DNA from: Mesorhizobium sp. CA14
Lineage (GTDB): Bacteria; Pseudomonadota; Alphaproteobacteria; Rhizobiales; Rhizobiaceae
NCBI RefSeq assembly: GCF_020165195.1
Contig: NZ_JAIUHR010000007.1
Span: forward strand, 62,001 to 126,000
Length of the DNA: 64,000 bases
Reading direction: 5' to 3'
Part shown: piece after piece, positions 1-9,106 of the stretch
Layout of the letters: each line of letters starts with the position of its first letter
How positions within the stretch are numbered: position 1 is the stretch's first letter
Translations under genes and position numbers: made by a program
The notes under the pieces: generated by a model
The model's input: the letters and a program-made list of their open reading frames with translations, nothing else
The model's database searches: none
What the model was told of the DNA's origin: nothing

Positions 1-474
1 GATCTTCTCATAGATCGCGTCGGCAATGATGTGCGCGACGCGGCGTTGATTGGCATCGTTGGCGAAAAACTGCTCGCCGGCCAGCTGCTGGTTGCCGAAA
101 ATGTCCCACAGGCGGTACTGGGCGCGGATGCGGCCGTCCGCCTCCTTGCTCACGCTGCCGGTGACCAGCGCCTGCGCGTTGATGACCTTCCAATCGTCGA
201 AACGGGGCGTGGCATCCGGATTGGAGATCTTTTCGACAAAGGCGGCCTTGTCGATCGGCGCGAACAGTCCCGACCGTTTCAGATCGGCTGCGACGATCTC
301 CGATATCTGCGGGCCAAGCCCTCCCTGGAAGTCAGGGATGGCGATCGGCATCGGCTCGACATTGCCTTTGTTGACGTTCAGCTCGAGAGTTGCCTGGGCA
401 GGCAAGGTGGCGACAGAACTTATGCCCATCGCCATCGCGGCGACCATCAGGAGCGGCTTGAGGATGGATTTCAT
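1..474 (-). CDS. tolB: TolB, Tol-Pal periplasmic protein (N-terminal part, cut by window edge)
   Basis: This is the last gene of the tol operon and is open to the left edge, so only the first 158 codons are present. It begins with a Sec signal peptide of about 28 residues ([10 protein letters not shown], hydrophobic core, ending PAQA). The typical TolB N-terminal domain follows, with PIAIPDFQG near residue 43 and later LVTGSV and QYRLWDIFG. The beta-propeller lies outside the window. In the family TolB binds Pal and TolA in the periplasm and supports outer-membrane constriction at division. It follows tolA by 39 bp in the same direction. Confidence 0.93.
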   Translation of the reverse strand, partial: MKSILKPLLMVAAMAMGISSVATLPAQATLELNVNKGNVEPMPIAIPDFQGGLGPQISEIVAADLKRSGLFAPIDKAAFVEKISNPDATPRFDDWKVINAQALVTGSVSKEADGRIRAQYRLWDIFGNQQLAGEQFFANDANQRRVAHIIADAIYEKI

Positions 475-513
475 GTCTTCTCGCTTCTCTTGCTGATTTT
501 TTGGACGCTCAGG

Positions 514-1668
514 CTACAGGCCAAGCATCGCTCTCGGATCGAAGTTGACGCGAATGTCAGACCAGATGTCTTGCTTTCCGGCGGGAACCTGCAGCCCGGC
601 GACATCGCATTTCTGCACGGCGCGAATCGCGCTGGCGTCGAATTGGGGGTTGCCGCTGGACTTCTCGACGGTCGGGCGGCCCTCCAGCTTGCCGGAGGCA
701 TTCAGGTTGAAACGGATCACCACGGTGAAGTTCTCGGAGCCTTCGAGGCCGACCGGAAGGGTCCAGCAACCACCGAGCTGATCCTCCAGCGCCCCTTGCT
801 CCGACCTGGAGAGCTTCTGGCCCTGATCCTTTTCGCCACCGAGCGAGGCCTGCTGGGTCGAGCGCTTGGCGCCGCCGCCGGTCGGCTTCTGCTTGTCGAG
901 CAGAGCCGTTATCTCATCGGCGTTGAACTGCTTCTCGTCCGATTTCTTCTTGGAAGACGCTTCCTTTACCGGCTTTTCAGCGTCCTTGCGATCCGGCGCC
1001 TTGGCGCTCTCGGCCTGGGCCGGCTGCGGCTTCGGCCGCGCTTCCGGCGCGGGCGCCGAATCCGGAAGCTTCGCTTCCTCCGCCGGCTGATCCTGCGAGA
1101 TCGCCTCGGCCACCGCGTCGGGCTTGATCTCTTCCTTTTGGATGGCCGCGGTCTTGTCCGGCTGCGGCGCGGGCGTCGGTTCCTTGGCCGGCGTCGGCTT
1201 CGGCTCCGTCTGCTTGACCGGCTCGGGCTTGACTTCTTGCTTGGGCGTCGGCGTCGGCGCGACTTCCGTGGCAGGCGTCGGCTTCGGCTTCTCCTGCGGC
1301 TTCGGCACGTCCTCGACCGCGGGCTTCTCGGTCGGCGTCGGCGCGGGCGGCGGCGCCGCCGTCTTGTCGACCGGCTTCGGCTTGGCTTCGTCCGTCACCG
1401 GCTTGTCGGTGTCGACGGTATTCTCCCCGACCTTCTGGGCATTGGGAACGACGTCCGGGCGCTTCGTCGGAACAGGCGCCGGCTTGTCATGCATGACCGC
1501 CTTCTTGTCGCCCTGCAGCGTCTGTGCCACGGCTTCCATCGGCACGATGTCGACTGCCACCGACTCCACGTCGGAGGCAGGCATGGCCGGCGGCGACGAC
1601 AGCGTGAACAGCCCGAAGGCCAGCGCCACCGCATGCAAGATCACCGAAGAGGTGAGACCGGTCCGCAT
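514..1668 (-). CDS. tolA: TolA, envelope-spanning Tol-Pal protein
   Basis: 384 residues. One N-terminal membrane segment (LTSSVILHAVALAFGLF) is followed by a long Pro/Lys/Glu/Ala-rich region (about residues 45-270, many KPxP and PTP runs). A C-terminal TonB/TolA-like domain begins near residue 295 (LGGCWTLPVGL) and ends IWSDIRVNFD. In the family TolA couples the inner-membrane TolQR motor to TolB and Pal. Many alphaproteobacterial TolA linkers are rich in proline, unlike the Ala/Lys helix of E. coli. Start ATG at 1668, 7 bp after the tolR stop. The Pro-rich linker produces long antisense ORFs that are not genes. Confidence 0.93.
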   Translation of the reverse strand: MRTGLTSSVILHAVALAFGLFTLSSPPAMPASDVESVAVDIVPMEAVAQTLQGDKKAVMHDKPAPVPTKRPDVVPNAQKVGENTVDTDKPVTDEAKPKPVDKTAAPPPAPTPTEKPAVEDVPKPQEKPKPTPATEVAPTPTPKQEVKPEPVKQTEPKPTPAKEPTPAPQPDKTAAIQKEEIKPDAVAEAISQDQPAEEAKLPDSAPAPEARPKPQPAQAESAKAPDRKDAEKPVKEASSKKKSDEKQFNADEITALLDKQKPTGGGAKRSTQQASLGGEKDQGQKLSRSEQGALEDQLGGCWTLPVGLEGSENFTVVIRFNLNASGKLEGRPTVEKSSGNPQFDASAIRAVQKCDVAGLQVPAGKQDIWSDIRVNFDPRAMLGL

Positions 1669-1675
1669 TTGGCGT

Positions 1676-2137
1676 CTACTGATCCTGTTCCTGCAGCGAG
1701 ACCAGGCCGATATTCTTGTAGCCGGCCGCCGAAATGCGGGCCATGACCTTCATCGCCGTGCCGTAATCCGTCGACTTGTCGCCGCGGATGAAGATGCGTT
1801 CATCGTAACCGGTCTTCGAGATCGCCTGCAGCTTGGCGATCAGTTCCTCGATCGGGATTTCGGTTTCCTGCAGATAGATCTGGCCGGCAGCGTTGATCGA
1901 CACGGTGATCGGCTGCGTGTCGACATTCATCGCCTTGGCCTGCGTGTCCGGCAGGTCGATCGGAACCCCGACGGTGAGCAGAGGTGCTGCGACCATGAAG
2001 ATGATCAACAGCACCAGCATCACGTCGACCATCGGCGTGACGTTGATTTCCGACATCAGGGCATGGTGCCGGCCACGCCGCCTATGGCCGCGTCCGCCCC
2101 GCCCCGAGCCACTTGCGCCTGCAGCAGACATCCCCAT
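1676..2137 (-). CDS. tolR: TolR, Tol-Pal motor subunit (ExbD family)
   Basis: 153 residues with the ExbD/TolR layout: a short Arg/Gly-rich cytoplasmic N-terminus, then INVTPMVDVMLVLLIIFMVA, a single membrane helix carrying the conserved proton-path Asp, then a periplasmic domain with VSINAAGQIYL and FIRGDKSTDYG. An internal Met at residue 28 precedes SEINVTP and could be the true start, because the first 27 residues are unusually basic. It forms the proton-driven motor with TolQ. It lies 9 bp after tolQ and 7 bp before tolA. Confidence 0.95.
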   Translation of the reverse strand: MGMSAAGASGSGRGGRGHRRRGRHHALMSEINVTPMVDVMLVLLIIFMVAAPLLTVGVPIDLPDTQAKAMNVDTQPITVSINAAGQIYLQETEIPIEELIAKLQAISKTGYDERIFIRGDKSTDYGTAMKVMARISAAGYKNIGLVSLQEQDQ

Positions 2138-2146
2138 GATCTATCC

Positions 2147-2857
2147 TCAGCCCTTCTGCGCTACTTTTTCATCGATTTGGCGCGAGAGTATGGCGGAGAA
2201 CTCGTCCGCAAACCCTTCCATGCGCATGCCGAGCTTGTTCGCGTCCGATGACAGCTTGTTGTAGGCGATGACCGCGGGAATGGCCGCGAGCAGGCCGATC
2301 GCGGTGGCGAGCAGCGCCTCGGCAATGCCGGGCGCCACAACCGAAAGGCTGGTGTTCTTCGAGGCGGCGATCGCCTGGAACGACGTCATGATGCCAATGA
2401 CGGTGCCGAACAGCCCAATGAACGGTGCGGCCGAGCCGGTGGTGGCGAGGAAGCCGAGGCGACCCTCCAGCTTCTCCATCTCGCGCGTCAGCGCCAGGTC
2501 CATCGCCTTGTCGATGCGGGTCTGCAGCGCCAGCGCCGATTTCGCGCCCTTTTCGAAGCTCTTCTTCCATTCGCGCATGGCGGCGACGAAGATCGCGCCC
2601 ATTCCGGTGGTCTTGCGGTCGGCCAGCGTTCGGTAGAGGTCCTCAAGCGACTGGCCCGACCAGAACACCTGCTCGAAGCGGTTGAGCGCCAGCCGCATGC
2701 GGCCATAGGCGACGAGCTTGTCTATGATGATCGCCCAGGTCCAGATCGAGGCGCAAAGCAGGCCGATCATGACCAGCTTGACCACCCAGCCGGCCTGCAT
2801 GAACAGGGCCCAGATCGACAGATGCGCGCCCGGATCGGCGAGTGCGATGTTTTCCAT
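2147..2857 (-). CDS. tolQ: TolQ, Tol-Pal proton channel subunit
   Basis: 236 residues of the MotA/TolQ/ExbB family, with three membrane helices: near residues 17-37 (WVVKLVMIGLLCAS), then a pair after LATTGSAAPFIGLFGTV (about 135-160) and LLATAIGLLAAIPAVIAY (about 182-202). The conserved FIGLFGTVIGIM and AIPAVIAYN segments are intact. The ATG at 2857 follows an AAGGA at good spacing (AAGGACTTAAGTC then ATG). About 470 bp separates it from ybgC upstream, and that gap includes a dispersed repeat, so tolQRAB may have its own promoter. Confidence 0.96.
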   Translation of the reverse strand: MENIALADPGAHLSIWALFMQAGWVVKLVMIGLLCASIWTWAIIIDKLVAYGRMRLALNRFEQVFWSGQSLEDLYRTLADRKTTGMGAIFVAAMREWKKSFEKGAKSALALQTRIDKAMDLALTREMEKLEGRLGFLATTGSAAPFIGLFGTVIGIMTSFQAIAASKNTSLSVVAPGIAEALLATAIGLLAAIPAVIAYNKLSSDANKLGMRMEGFADEFSAILSRQIDEKVAQKG

Positions 2858-3142
2858 GACTTAAGTCCTTAAGGTTTTCCGGGCATCGCTGGCGGCTGGC
2901 CCATGGGCATTCCTTTGGTCCGATCGCGCGAAGCTTGAAGCTTGCGGGATAAGCCCCGAATGCACCGTTTCGCGGCCTTTTCGAGGCAAATATTGGTGAA
3001 AGGAAGGCACACGAATTGCGCCGATCTTCACCAATTCCTTCATGAACCGTTATGGTTAAGGATGGGTTAGGACGTAAGGCGCGGCGCATTGCCGCGCATG
3101 ATCTCGACCAGGCGGAGAGACGCAACGCAGGGCCAAGCTGCT
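2858..3142. other. Intergenic region upstream of tolQ, no gene seen
   Basis: About 285 bp between tolQ and the dispersed repeat that abuts ybgC. It should hold any promoter specific to tolQRAB, but I see no clear -35/-10 pair, RNA structure or coding frame in it. AT-richer sequence occurs around 2985-3060. Confidence 0.5.
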
Positions 3143-3326
3143 ATTCAGGTCAGGCTGAGGCGAGAATGGTGGCTTACGAGAACCGGCCTACGCCGGCCGT
3201 AGCCTTCGTAGAGCGGCGACACTTATGAGGGCTTCGCACGGCGAAGGCCGGAGCGGAGCGTACTTGAAGTACGTGAGCACCGGAAGCGCCGGAAGCCGCC
3301 ATTCGCAGGCCGGCCTCACCTGAATA
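3143..3326. repeat. Dispersed palindromic repeat, family A, long form
   Basis: The unit starts ATTCAGGTCAGGC and ends GGCCTCACCTGAATA, an imperfect outer inverted repeat. The core GGAGCGGAGCGTACTTGAAG continues with TACGTGAGCACCGGAAGCGC and is centred on GTACTTGAAGTAC. A second copy lies at 13335-13453. This copy has about 65 extra bases in its left arm that form their own inverted repeats. It ends exactly where the ybgC stop codon begins. Confidence 0.85.
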
Positions 3327-3797
3327 TCAGCTTGGCCGAGGCATGAAGGCGGCGACCCATTCCTTCGGGAAACGCTTCGGTCGGCCGCTTTCGCCGACGA
3401 TCGCCGCTTCGACCTTGGCCTCGACCAGCACATCGCTGCCGCGCTTCAACTGCTGGCCCATGAAGATGCGGGCGCCGGAAATATCGTCGGTGCGCGTGTC
3501 GATGGTGAGGATATCGTCCATGCGCGCCGGCGAGCGGAAGTCGATCTCCATGCGCCGCACCACCCAGACGATGCGCTCGCCATGCTTGCCGTCCAGGAGT
3601 TCGGTGTGGTGGACGCCGGTCAGCCTCAGATAGTCGGAGCGGCCGCGTTCGAGGAATTCGAGATAGCGCGCATGATAGACGACGCCAGAGAAATCGGTGT
3701 CGGCATAATAGACCCTCGCCATCAGCCGGTGGCCGAAATCCGTCAGCGCTCCGGAAAGCCCGGCGCTGAGCGCCACCGATTCACCATGATCGTCCAT
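3327..3797 (-). CDS. ybgC: YbgC-type acyl-CoA thioesterase of the Tol-Pal locus
   Basis: 156 residues with a hotdog fold. The family motif YADTDFSGVVYHARYLEFLE (residues 31-50) carries the catalytic Asp in the TDFSG turn, followed by DYLRLTGV and the conserved MEIDFRSPARMDD. I start it at the ATG at 3797 because AGGAAAG lies just upstream and the 20-residue extension before it has no family character. YbgC hydrolyses short-chain or malonyl-type acyl-CoA at the inner membrane and is linked to phospholipid metabolism. It is the usual first gene of the tol operon. Confidence 0.93.
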   Translation of the reverse strand: MDDHGESVALSAGLSGALTDFGHRLMARVYYADTDFSGVVYHARYLEFLERGRSDYLRLTGVHHTELLDGKHGERIVWVVRRMEIDFRSPARMDDILTIDTRTDDISGARIFMGQQLKRGSDVLVEAKVEAAIVGESGRPKRFPKEWVAAFMPRPS

Positions 3798-3850
3798 CGC
3801 GCTTTCCTTTTTCGGCCTAGAGAGGCAGGTGTTTCTCGCGCGGGAACGGG

Positions 3851-5104
3851 ATGGCACTGTTGGGCACGATGATCAAGACCTTGATGGCGGCGCTGCTTGC
3901 GCTTGGCGCGCTGGCATTGCCCGCCGGAGCGGCGACGTTCTCGATGAAGCGCGGCCTCAATCTCGACCAGTGGGTGACCTGGCCGGCCGAGGACAGATGG
4001 GGCGAGCGCCAGGCGATCCTGTCTTATCCGGAGTGGCGCAAATTCCTCAAGGAGGACGACCTCAGGGCGCTCAAGGATGCCGGTCTCGATTTCCTGCGCA
4101 TGCCGGTCGATCCCTCGCCCTTTCTTTCGGACCGGACCGCGGCCCTTCGCGACGACCTCTATGCCAGCGTGCTCGAGTCGGCGCGCATGATCAACCGCGC
4201 CGGCCTGAAGGTGATCGTCGACCTGCATCTGATCCCGGCCGGCGGCAATCGCAAGATCGGCATGAGCGAGGTCATGCATGACCCGGCCGTCTTCGACGCC
4301 TATGCCGAGCTGGTGCGCAAGATGGCGCGGACATTGGCCAAGGAGGATCCGAAGCTTGTCGCGTTGGAACTGATGAATGAGCCGCTGCTCGATTGCGAGG
4401 CGAACGGCACCAACCTTTGGCCCGACCGCCAAAAGCAATTGTTCGCGGCCGCGCGCGCCTCCGCCACCAGGCTGACGCTGATCCTGACCGGCGGCTGCTA
4501 TTCGAACGCGGAATCGCTGGCCAGGATCGATCCGAGGGCGATCGCCGATGACAACATCATCTGGACCTTCCATTCCTACGACCCGTTCCTTTTGACGCAT
4601 CAGGGCGCAAGCTGGGCCGGCGACTTCATCCCCTATGTCACCGGCCTGCCCTATCCGCTGACGACCGTTCCGAAGGCGCAATTGGACATGACGCTGGACA
4701 CGATCCGCGACCGGATCAGGGCCGAGGCGCCTTGGGCGCGACGGAGCGGCCTGCTTGGCTATCTCGACGAGCAGGTGGCGACGATGGACAGCCCCGAAAA
4801 GCTGCTTGGCGTGATGGATGCGCCGTTCGCGACGGTCGATGCCTGGGCGAAGGCCAACGGCGTCAAGCCGCAGGATATCACGCTCGGCGAATTCGGCATG
4901 ATCCGCAAGGAATACGGCAACGGCTTCGTCATGCCGGCGGCATACCGCGCCGCCTATGTGCGCGACATGATCGCCCGCGCCGAGGCGCATGGCTTTTCAT
5001 GGTCGGTGTGGAGCTATGGCGGCGCCTTCGGCATCGTCGATGCTTTCGACGGCGAGAAGGCTGAGCCGGACGTGATGGACGTAATCCGTCAGCTTCCACG
5101 TTAG
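3851..5104 (+). CDS. Secreted glycoside hydrolase family 5 (cellulase-type) enzyme
   Basis: 417 residues. A signal peptide (hydrophobic LMAALLALGALALPAGA, about residues 11-27) precedes a single TIM-barrel domain. GH5 landmarks are visible: GLNLDQWVTWP near residue 35, FLRMPVDPSPF, VIVDLHL, the acid/base in ELMNEPL (Glu177), TFHSYDPF (His241, Tyr243) and the nucleophile in TLGEFGM (Glu347). It probably acts on beta-1,4-glucans or related exopolysaccharide in the periplasm or outside the cell. The exact substrate cannot be read. An internal ATG at 3869 (MIKTLMA) would give a more ordinary signal peptide. It is divergent from ybgC with a 53-bp gap. Confidence 0.85.
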   Translation: MALLGTMIKTLMAALLALGALALPAGAATFSMKRGLNLDQWVTWPAEDRWGERQAILSYPEWRKFLKEDDLRALKDAGLDFLRMPVDPSPFLSDRTAALRDDLYASVLESARMINRAGLKVIVDLHLIPAGGNRKIGMSEVMHDPAVFDAYAELVRKMARTLAKEDPKLVALELMNEPLLDCEANGTNLWPDRQKQLFAAARASATRLTLILTGGCYSNAESLARIDPRAIADDNIIWTFHSYDPFLLTHQGASWAGDFIPYVTGLPYPLTTVPKAQLDMTLDTIRDRIRAEAPWARRSGLLGYLDEQVATMDSPEKLLGVMDAPFATVDAWAKANGVKPQDITLGEFGMIRKEYGNGFVMPAAYRAAYVRDMIARAEAHGFSWSVWSYGGAFGIVDAFDGEKAEPDVMDVIRQLPR

Positions 5105-5151
5105 TCACCAGCGATGCTACCAATTCTGCGCTGGCATCGGGGGATTAGCTT

Positions 5152-5841
5152 ATGCGCTCACTGCTTTATACGACCGGATCACCTTTCGCGCGCGGCATTC
5201 GTGTCGTGCTGGACGAAATCGGCCTCGACTATGAGCGCCGGGAGGAAACGACGACGCCATCCGCCGCGTCTCGCGCCGACTGGACCCCGGCGCTTCAAGT
5301 ACCGACGCTACGGGATGGCGATCTGACACTTTGGGAAAGCGGTGTCATCGCCGAGTATCTGCTTGCCGCCTATCAGCAGCGTGTCGGGAGCGATCCGGCT
5401 CTGGCTCCGTCGATGTGGCGGGCGGCATCGGAATGGCAGGACCGATTGCTCTTTGCTTCGATCCAGACGCTGGGCACCGCCGCAACGACGATCAGCCAGA
5501 TGCAATGGTCCGGAGTGAGGCATCGCGGCAATTCGCATTTGACGCGCTGCGCAGCGCGCATTGCCCATCTGATCGGATGGCTGGAAGGGCGGATCGACCG
5601 CGACGACGAGGGATTTTTCGGCAAGGTCGTGTCGGTCCAGGACATTTTCCTGACCTGCCACTTACGCTTCATCGCCAACCGGCCCCTGGACCTCGGTACT
5701 CAACTTGGCGAGCATCCGAAAACCCGCGCGCTTGTGAGCAGGATGGAAGATCGCGCCAGCTTCCGGAACAATCCGGTGCTGTGGTGGGAACCTGGCATCA
5801 CCGGTTACGAAGCCGACGGCACGCCCATCCGCGCTATCTAG
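5152..5841 (+). CDS. Glutathione S-transferase family protein
   Basis: 229 residues. The N-terminal thioredoxin-like GST domain is clear: LLYTTGSPFARGIRVVLDEI at residues 4-23, VPTLRDGDLTLWESGVIAEY with the cis-Pro and the ES pair that contacts glutathione. An all-helical C-terminal domain follows. The substrate is unknown. The stop codon TAG spans 5839-5841 and its TA is the target site of the adjacent IS630-type element. Without the IS, the sequence would still read TAG, from the TAGAGCAATTCC end of the repeat at 6893, so the protein is probably complete. Confidence 0.85.
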   Translation: MRSLLYTTGSPFARGIRVVLDEIGLDYERREETTTPSAASRADWTPALQVPTLRDGDLTLWESGVIAEYLLAAYQQRVGSDPALAPSMWRAASEWQDRLLFASIQTLGTAATTISQMQWSGVRHRGNSHLTRCAARIAHLIGWLEGRIDRDDEGFFGKVVSVQDIFLTCHLRFIANRPLDLGTQLGEHPKTRALVSRMEDRASFRNNPVLWWEPGITGYEADGTPIRAI

Positions 5842-6894
5842 AGGGAGATGAGTTTGGCTTGAATCGAAGGGATTCCCAAGGGTCTGCAAATCAGATTCAA
5901 GATGCTGGCTGGGAGAAGGAGGCCGGCATGAATGGGCAAGCCATATTCAAACGATCTTCGGGACCGGGTCGTGGCTTCGGTCGAGCAAGACGGACTTTCG
6001 CGCCGACAGGCAGCGGCGCGTTATGATGTCGGCATCAGCTCGGTGATCAGATGGGTCGGGCGCTTTCGCGAAACAGGCAGCGTCAGCCCCGGCCAGATCG
6101 GTGGACACAAACCCAAGAAGATCCGCGGCGCTCACCGCGACTGGTTGGTTGAGCGCTGCCGCAATGAGGCCTTCACCTTGCGCGGGCTGGTCGCGGAACT
6201 GGCCGACCGCGGCCTGAAGGTGGACTACCGCTCGGTCTGGGCATTCGTTCACGAGGAGAAGCTCAGTTATAAAAAAAGACGCTGGTCGCGGCCGAGCAGC
6301 GGCGCCCCGACGTCGCGCGCCGGCGTCAGCAATGGTTGAAGTATCGCGCAGCGATTGATCCTTCACGCCTGGTGTTCATCGACGAGACCTGGACCAAGAC
6401 CAACATGGCGCCGCAGCGCGGCTGGGCGCCAGTCGGGGAGCGGCTCCATGCCGAGGTCCCGCACGGCCATTGGCAGACCATGACCTTCCTGGCGGCACTG
6501 CGCCATGATCGTCTGGACGCGCCATGGCTGATCGATGGACCAATCAACGGCGAGCGCTTCCGGCTCTATGTTGAGCAGGTGCTGGTTCCGACCCTCAAAC
6601 CCGGTGATATCGTGATCATGGACAATCTTGGCTCGCACAAGGGCAAGGTGGTGCGCCGCGCCATTCGCGGCGCCGGCGCAAGACTTCTGCTCCTGCCGAA
6701 ATAATTCGCCCGATCTGAACCCGATCGAACAAGTCTTTGCCAAGCTCAAGCACTGGCTCAGAAAGGCGGCGCGGCGAACCGTCGAGACTGTCTGCAGCGC
6801 CATCGGCGAAATCCTCGATGGCCTCACCGCAACCGAATGCAACAACTACTTCGAAAACGCTGGATATCGTTCAACCTAAAATCATCCCGCTCTA
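5839..6894 (+). mobile_element. IS630-family insertion sequence, degenerate
   Basis: The element is about 1,052 bp (5841-6892) between TA dinucleotides at 5839-5840 and 6893-6894, as expected for IS630/Tc1-type insertion. Its ends form an imperfect inverted repeat of 25 bp with about 5 mismatches: left TAGAGGGAGATGAGTTTGG, right (reverse complement) TAGAGCGGGATGATTTTAGG. It carries one transposase coding region in two overlapping frames plus a third frame after a lesion. It sits between the GST gene and a dispersed repeat whose first two bases are the TA target. Confidence 0.88.
5932..6879 (+). pseudogene. IS630-family transposase, disrupted
   Basis: Frame 1 (5932-6339) encodes the helix-turn-helix part (MGKPYSNDLRDRVV, then RRQAAARYDVGISSVIRW). 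Reading must shift by -1 at the seven-A run at 6271-6277, giving [14 protein letters not shown] and joining the catalytic part (6336-6704: [20 protein letters not shown]). A-run slippage of this kind is a known expression mechanism in some IS630 elements. A second lesion at about 6702 (AAATAATTCG where AAATACTCG is expected) adds a base and a stop, so the last DDE glutamate (SPDLNPIEQVFAKLK) is in another frame, ending at 6879. The transposase is therefore probably dead. Confidence 0.85.
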
Positions 6895-6978
6895 GAGCAA
6901 TTCCACAAAAACTGTGAGCGGTTGAATAAAAAACAAAGAGATAGGACGTCTCGCCGTTTCCGTGAGACGGTGAAATGC
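6895..6978. repeat. Dispersed repeat, family B (TAGAGCAATTCC type)
   Basis: Begins GAGCAATTCCAC, contains TGTGAGCGGTTGAATA and AACAAAGAGATAG, and ends CCGTTTCCGTGAGACGGTGA. It matches copies at 23679-23780 and 62207-62330 and partial copies at 10324-10355 and 61496-61517. The IS630-type element has inserted at the TA that forms its left terminus. Confidence 0.85.
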
Positions 6979-6989
6979 AAATGGGAACC

Positions 6990-7892
6990 TTAGCCCAGAT
7001 CGATCTGCAGGATCTCCGGCCGCACCCCGATACGTACCGGCAGAATGCTGAAGCCCAGCCCGCCCGACACGATCAGGTTGCGGTCATTCTCCACGACATG
7101 GCCGTAGGCGAAGCGGTTGCCATAGTCCGAAGGCACGACCGGCGAATAGCCGAACAGCCGCACCTGTCCGCCATGCGTGTGTCCGGACAGTGTCAGCGAC
7201 ACCCGCTCCGGCACTTTCGTGAAAATGTCGGGCTCGTGTGCAAGCAGGATAATCGGCTCGCTGCCCTGGATCTTGGCCAAGGTGCCCGGGAGATCGTCGA
7301 AGCCCTGGAAACTGTCGCGTCCCTTGGCCTTGTTCGGCAGCAGCGCGAGTTGATCGGCTAGCCCGGCGATCCAGAACCCATGCCCGTCCTTTTCCAACCG
7401 CACGACGTCGTTTTCCAGCACCGGGATGCCGACATGCTCGAGCGCCTTGCGCGACTGAGTCGGGCCGGCTTCCGCTCGCTGGGCGAAGAAATCCGTCCAC
7501 CAATCATGGTTGCCGAGGATCGACAGCACCCCAAGCGGCGCCTTGAGCCCCGACAATGCCTCGGCCCACTCCTCCACCCGCACCCGGCCCGTCACCAGCT
7601 TTGTCCCGGCAGTATAGTCACCGAGCAGCACGATCAGATCCGGCTGCAGCGCGTTCGCTTCCTCGGCAAGTGCTGCGATCCGTTCCGGCGTCATCCAGGG
7701 CCGGCAGGAGTGGATATCGGCAAGCGCCACGACGCGCAGCTTGAGCCCGGCCGGCCAGTGCGGCGGCGTCAGCGCGTACCGCTTGACGTGGGTGAGCAGC
7801 ATCGGCTCGATGCCGACCGCATAGGCGCTGAGCGACACCATGGCGAAGGCCGAGCCGCCGATAAGGCGCAGGAAAGCGCGTCTGGTGATCAT
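6990..7892 (-). CDS. Tat-exported metallophosphoesterase
   Basis: 300 residues from the ATG at 7892. The first residues, MITRRAFLRLIGGSAFAMVS, form a twin-arginine (Tat) signal with the RRAFLR motif and a hydrophobic stretch. The calcineurin-like metal site follows in order: ALADIHSC, LLGDYTAG, LGNHDWW and GHTHGGQVRL. Related proteins (YaeI/YkuE type) include membrane-associated phosphodiesterases acting on lipid-linked or UDP-sugar substrates; the substrate here is not readable. An in-frame extension to 8102 has no family character. It is on the same strand as ruvB upstream with a 133-bp gap. Confidence 0.85.
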   Translation of the reverse strand: MITRRAFLRLIGGSAFAMVSLSAYAVGIEPMLLTHVKRYALTPPHWPAGLKLRVVALADIHSCRPWMTPERIAALAEEANALQPDLIVLLGDYTAGTKLVTGRVRVEEWAEALSGLKAPLGVLSILGNHDWWTDFFAQRAEAGPTQSRKALEHVGIPVLENDVVRLEKDGHGFWIAGLADQLALLPNKAKGRDSFQGFDDLPGTLAKIQGSEPIILLAHEPDIFTKVPERVSLTLSGHTHGGQVRLFGYSPVVPSDYGNRFAYGHVVENDRNLIVSGGLGFSILPVRIGVRPEILQIDLG

Positions 7893-8025
7893 GGACCGCC
7901 CAAGCCCTAGGATTGCGTCAGATAGGCCTACCTTAAAGGCTGCAATTGCGCCCTCAGTCAGGCCGAGGCGCGCAGATTCTGCGCAGATGGGCCGTAGCGC
8001 CGCCGAAACGGCGAACAAATCTGCG

Positions 8026-9063
8026 TTACTCTTCCTGGAACAGGCTGATCTGCTGCTGGGCGATATCCCTGGGCGGATCGAGGCCGAGATGGCGCCAGGC
8101 ATTGGCGGTCAGCACGCGGCCGCGCGGCGTGCGCTGGATGAAGCCCTGCTGGATGAGATAGGGCTCGATAATGTCCTCGATCGCGTCGCGCGGTTCGGAG
8201 AGCCCGGCCGCTATCGTCTCAATGCCGACCGGGCCGCCGCCGAAATTGCGCGCGATCATCGATAGATAGCGGCGGTCGAGCGCGTCGAGGCCGAGCGCAT
8301 CGACCTCCAGCCTGGTCAGCGCCTCGTCGGCGATCCTCCTGTCGACATGCGCAGCACCGGCGACGCTGGCGAAGTCGCGCACCCGGCGCAGCAGCCTGCC
8401 GGCGATGCGCGGCGTGCCGCGCGCGCGGCGCGCGATCTCCACCGCGCCGTCGTCGCCGAGCGGCATCGACAGGATACGGGCGCCGCGGCGCACGATCTGC
8501 TCCAGCTCCTCGACCGTATAGAAATTGAGCCGCACCGGGATGCCGAAGCGGTCGCGCAGCGGATTGGTCAGGAGCCCAAGCCTCGTCGTCGCCGCGACTA
8601 GCGTGAAACGGGCAAGGTCGATCTTGACCGAGCGTGCCGCCGGCCCCTCGCCGATGATGAGATCGAGCTGGAAATCCTCCATCGCCGGATAGAGGATTTC
8701 CTCGACCGCCGGATTGAGGCGATGGATCTCGTCGATGAAGAGGACGTCGCGTTCCTCGAGATTGGTGAGCAGCGCGGCGAGATCGCCGGCCTTGGCGATG
8801 ACCGGGCCGGAGGTAGAGCGGAAATTGACGCCGAGCTCGCGCGCCATGATCTGCGCCAGCGTCGTCTTGCCGAGCCCGGGCGGGCCAACGAACAGCACAT
8901 GATCGAGCGCCTCGCCGCGGCTCTTGGCCGCGTCGACGAAGACCTTGAGATTGGCGCGCACCGCCGCCTGGCCGACGAACTCGTCGAGCGACTGCGGCCG
9001 CAAGGTCTGGTCGGCATCCTCGCCGCGCTTGTCGGGGGCAATGAGGCGAGGCGAAAGGGTCAT
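8026..9063 (-). CDS. ruvB: Holliday junction branch migration helicase RuvB
   Basis: 345 residues, normal for RuvB. Walker A is [15 protein letters not shown] and Walker B is [10 protein letters not shown]. Sensor and arginine-finger regions are present ([20 protein letters not shown]), as is the C-terminal winged helix ([12 protein letters not shown]). RuvB forms hexameric rings that drive branch migration with RuvA. It is the third gene of ruvC-ruvA-ruvB and starts 43 bp after ruvA. Confidence 0.98.
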   Translation of the reverse strand: MTLSPRLIAPDKRGEDADQTLRPQSLDEFVGQAAVRANLKVFVDAAKSRGEALDHVLFVGPPGLGKTTLAQIMARELGVNFRSTSGPVIAKAGDLAALLTNLEERDVLFIDEIHRLNPAVEEILYPAMEDFQLDLIIGEGPAARSVKIDLARFTLVAATTRLGLLTNPLRDRFGIPVRLNFYTVEELEQIVRRGARILSMPLGDDGAVEIARRARGTPRIAGRLLRRVRDFASVAGAAHVDRRIADEALTRLEVDALGLDALDRRYLSMIARNFGGGPVGIETIAAGLSEPRDAIEDIIEPYLIQQGFIQRTPRGRVLTANAWRHLGLDPPRDIAQQQISLFQEE

Positions 9064-9106
9064 GCCGCCTTCCTTGCATAGGACCGGTGGCGGGACAAGC
9101 GTCGCC

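Noticed and set aside
31-1746. 571-codon plus-strand frame across tolB and tolA
   Set aside because: It is the complement of the Pro/Lys-rich tolA linker and runs through two genes. The Leu/Arg-rich translation has no family character.
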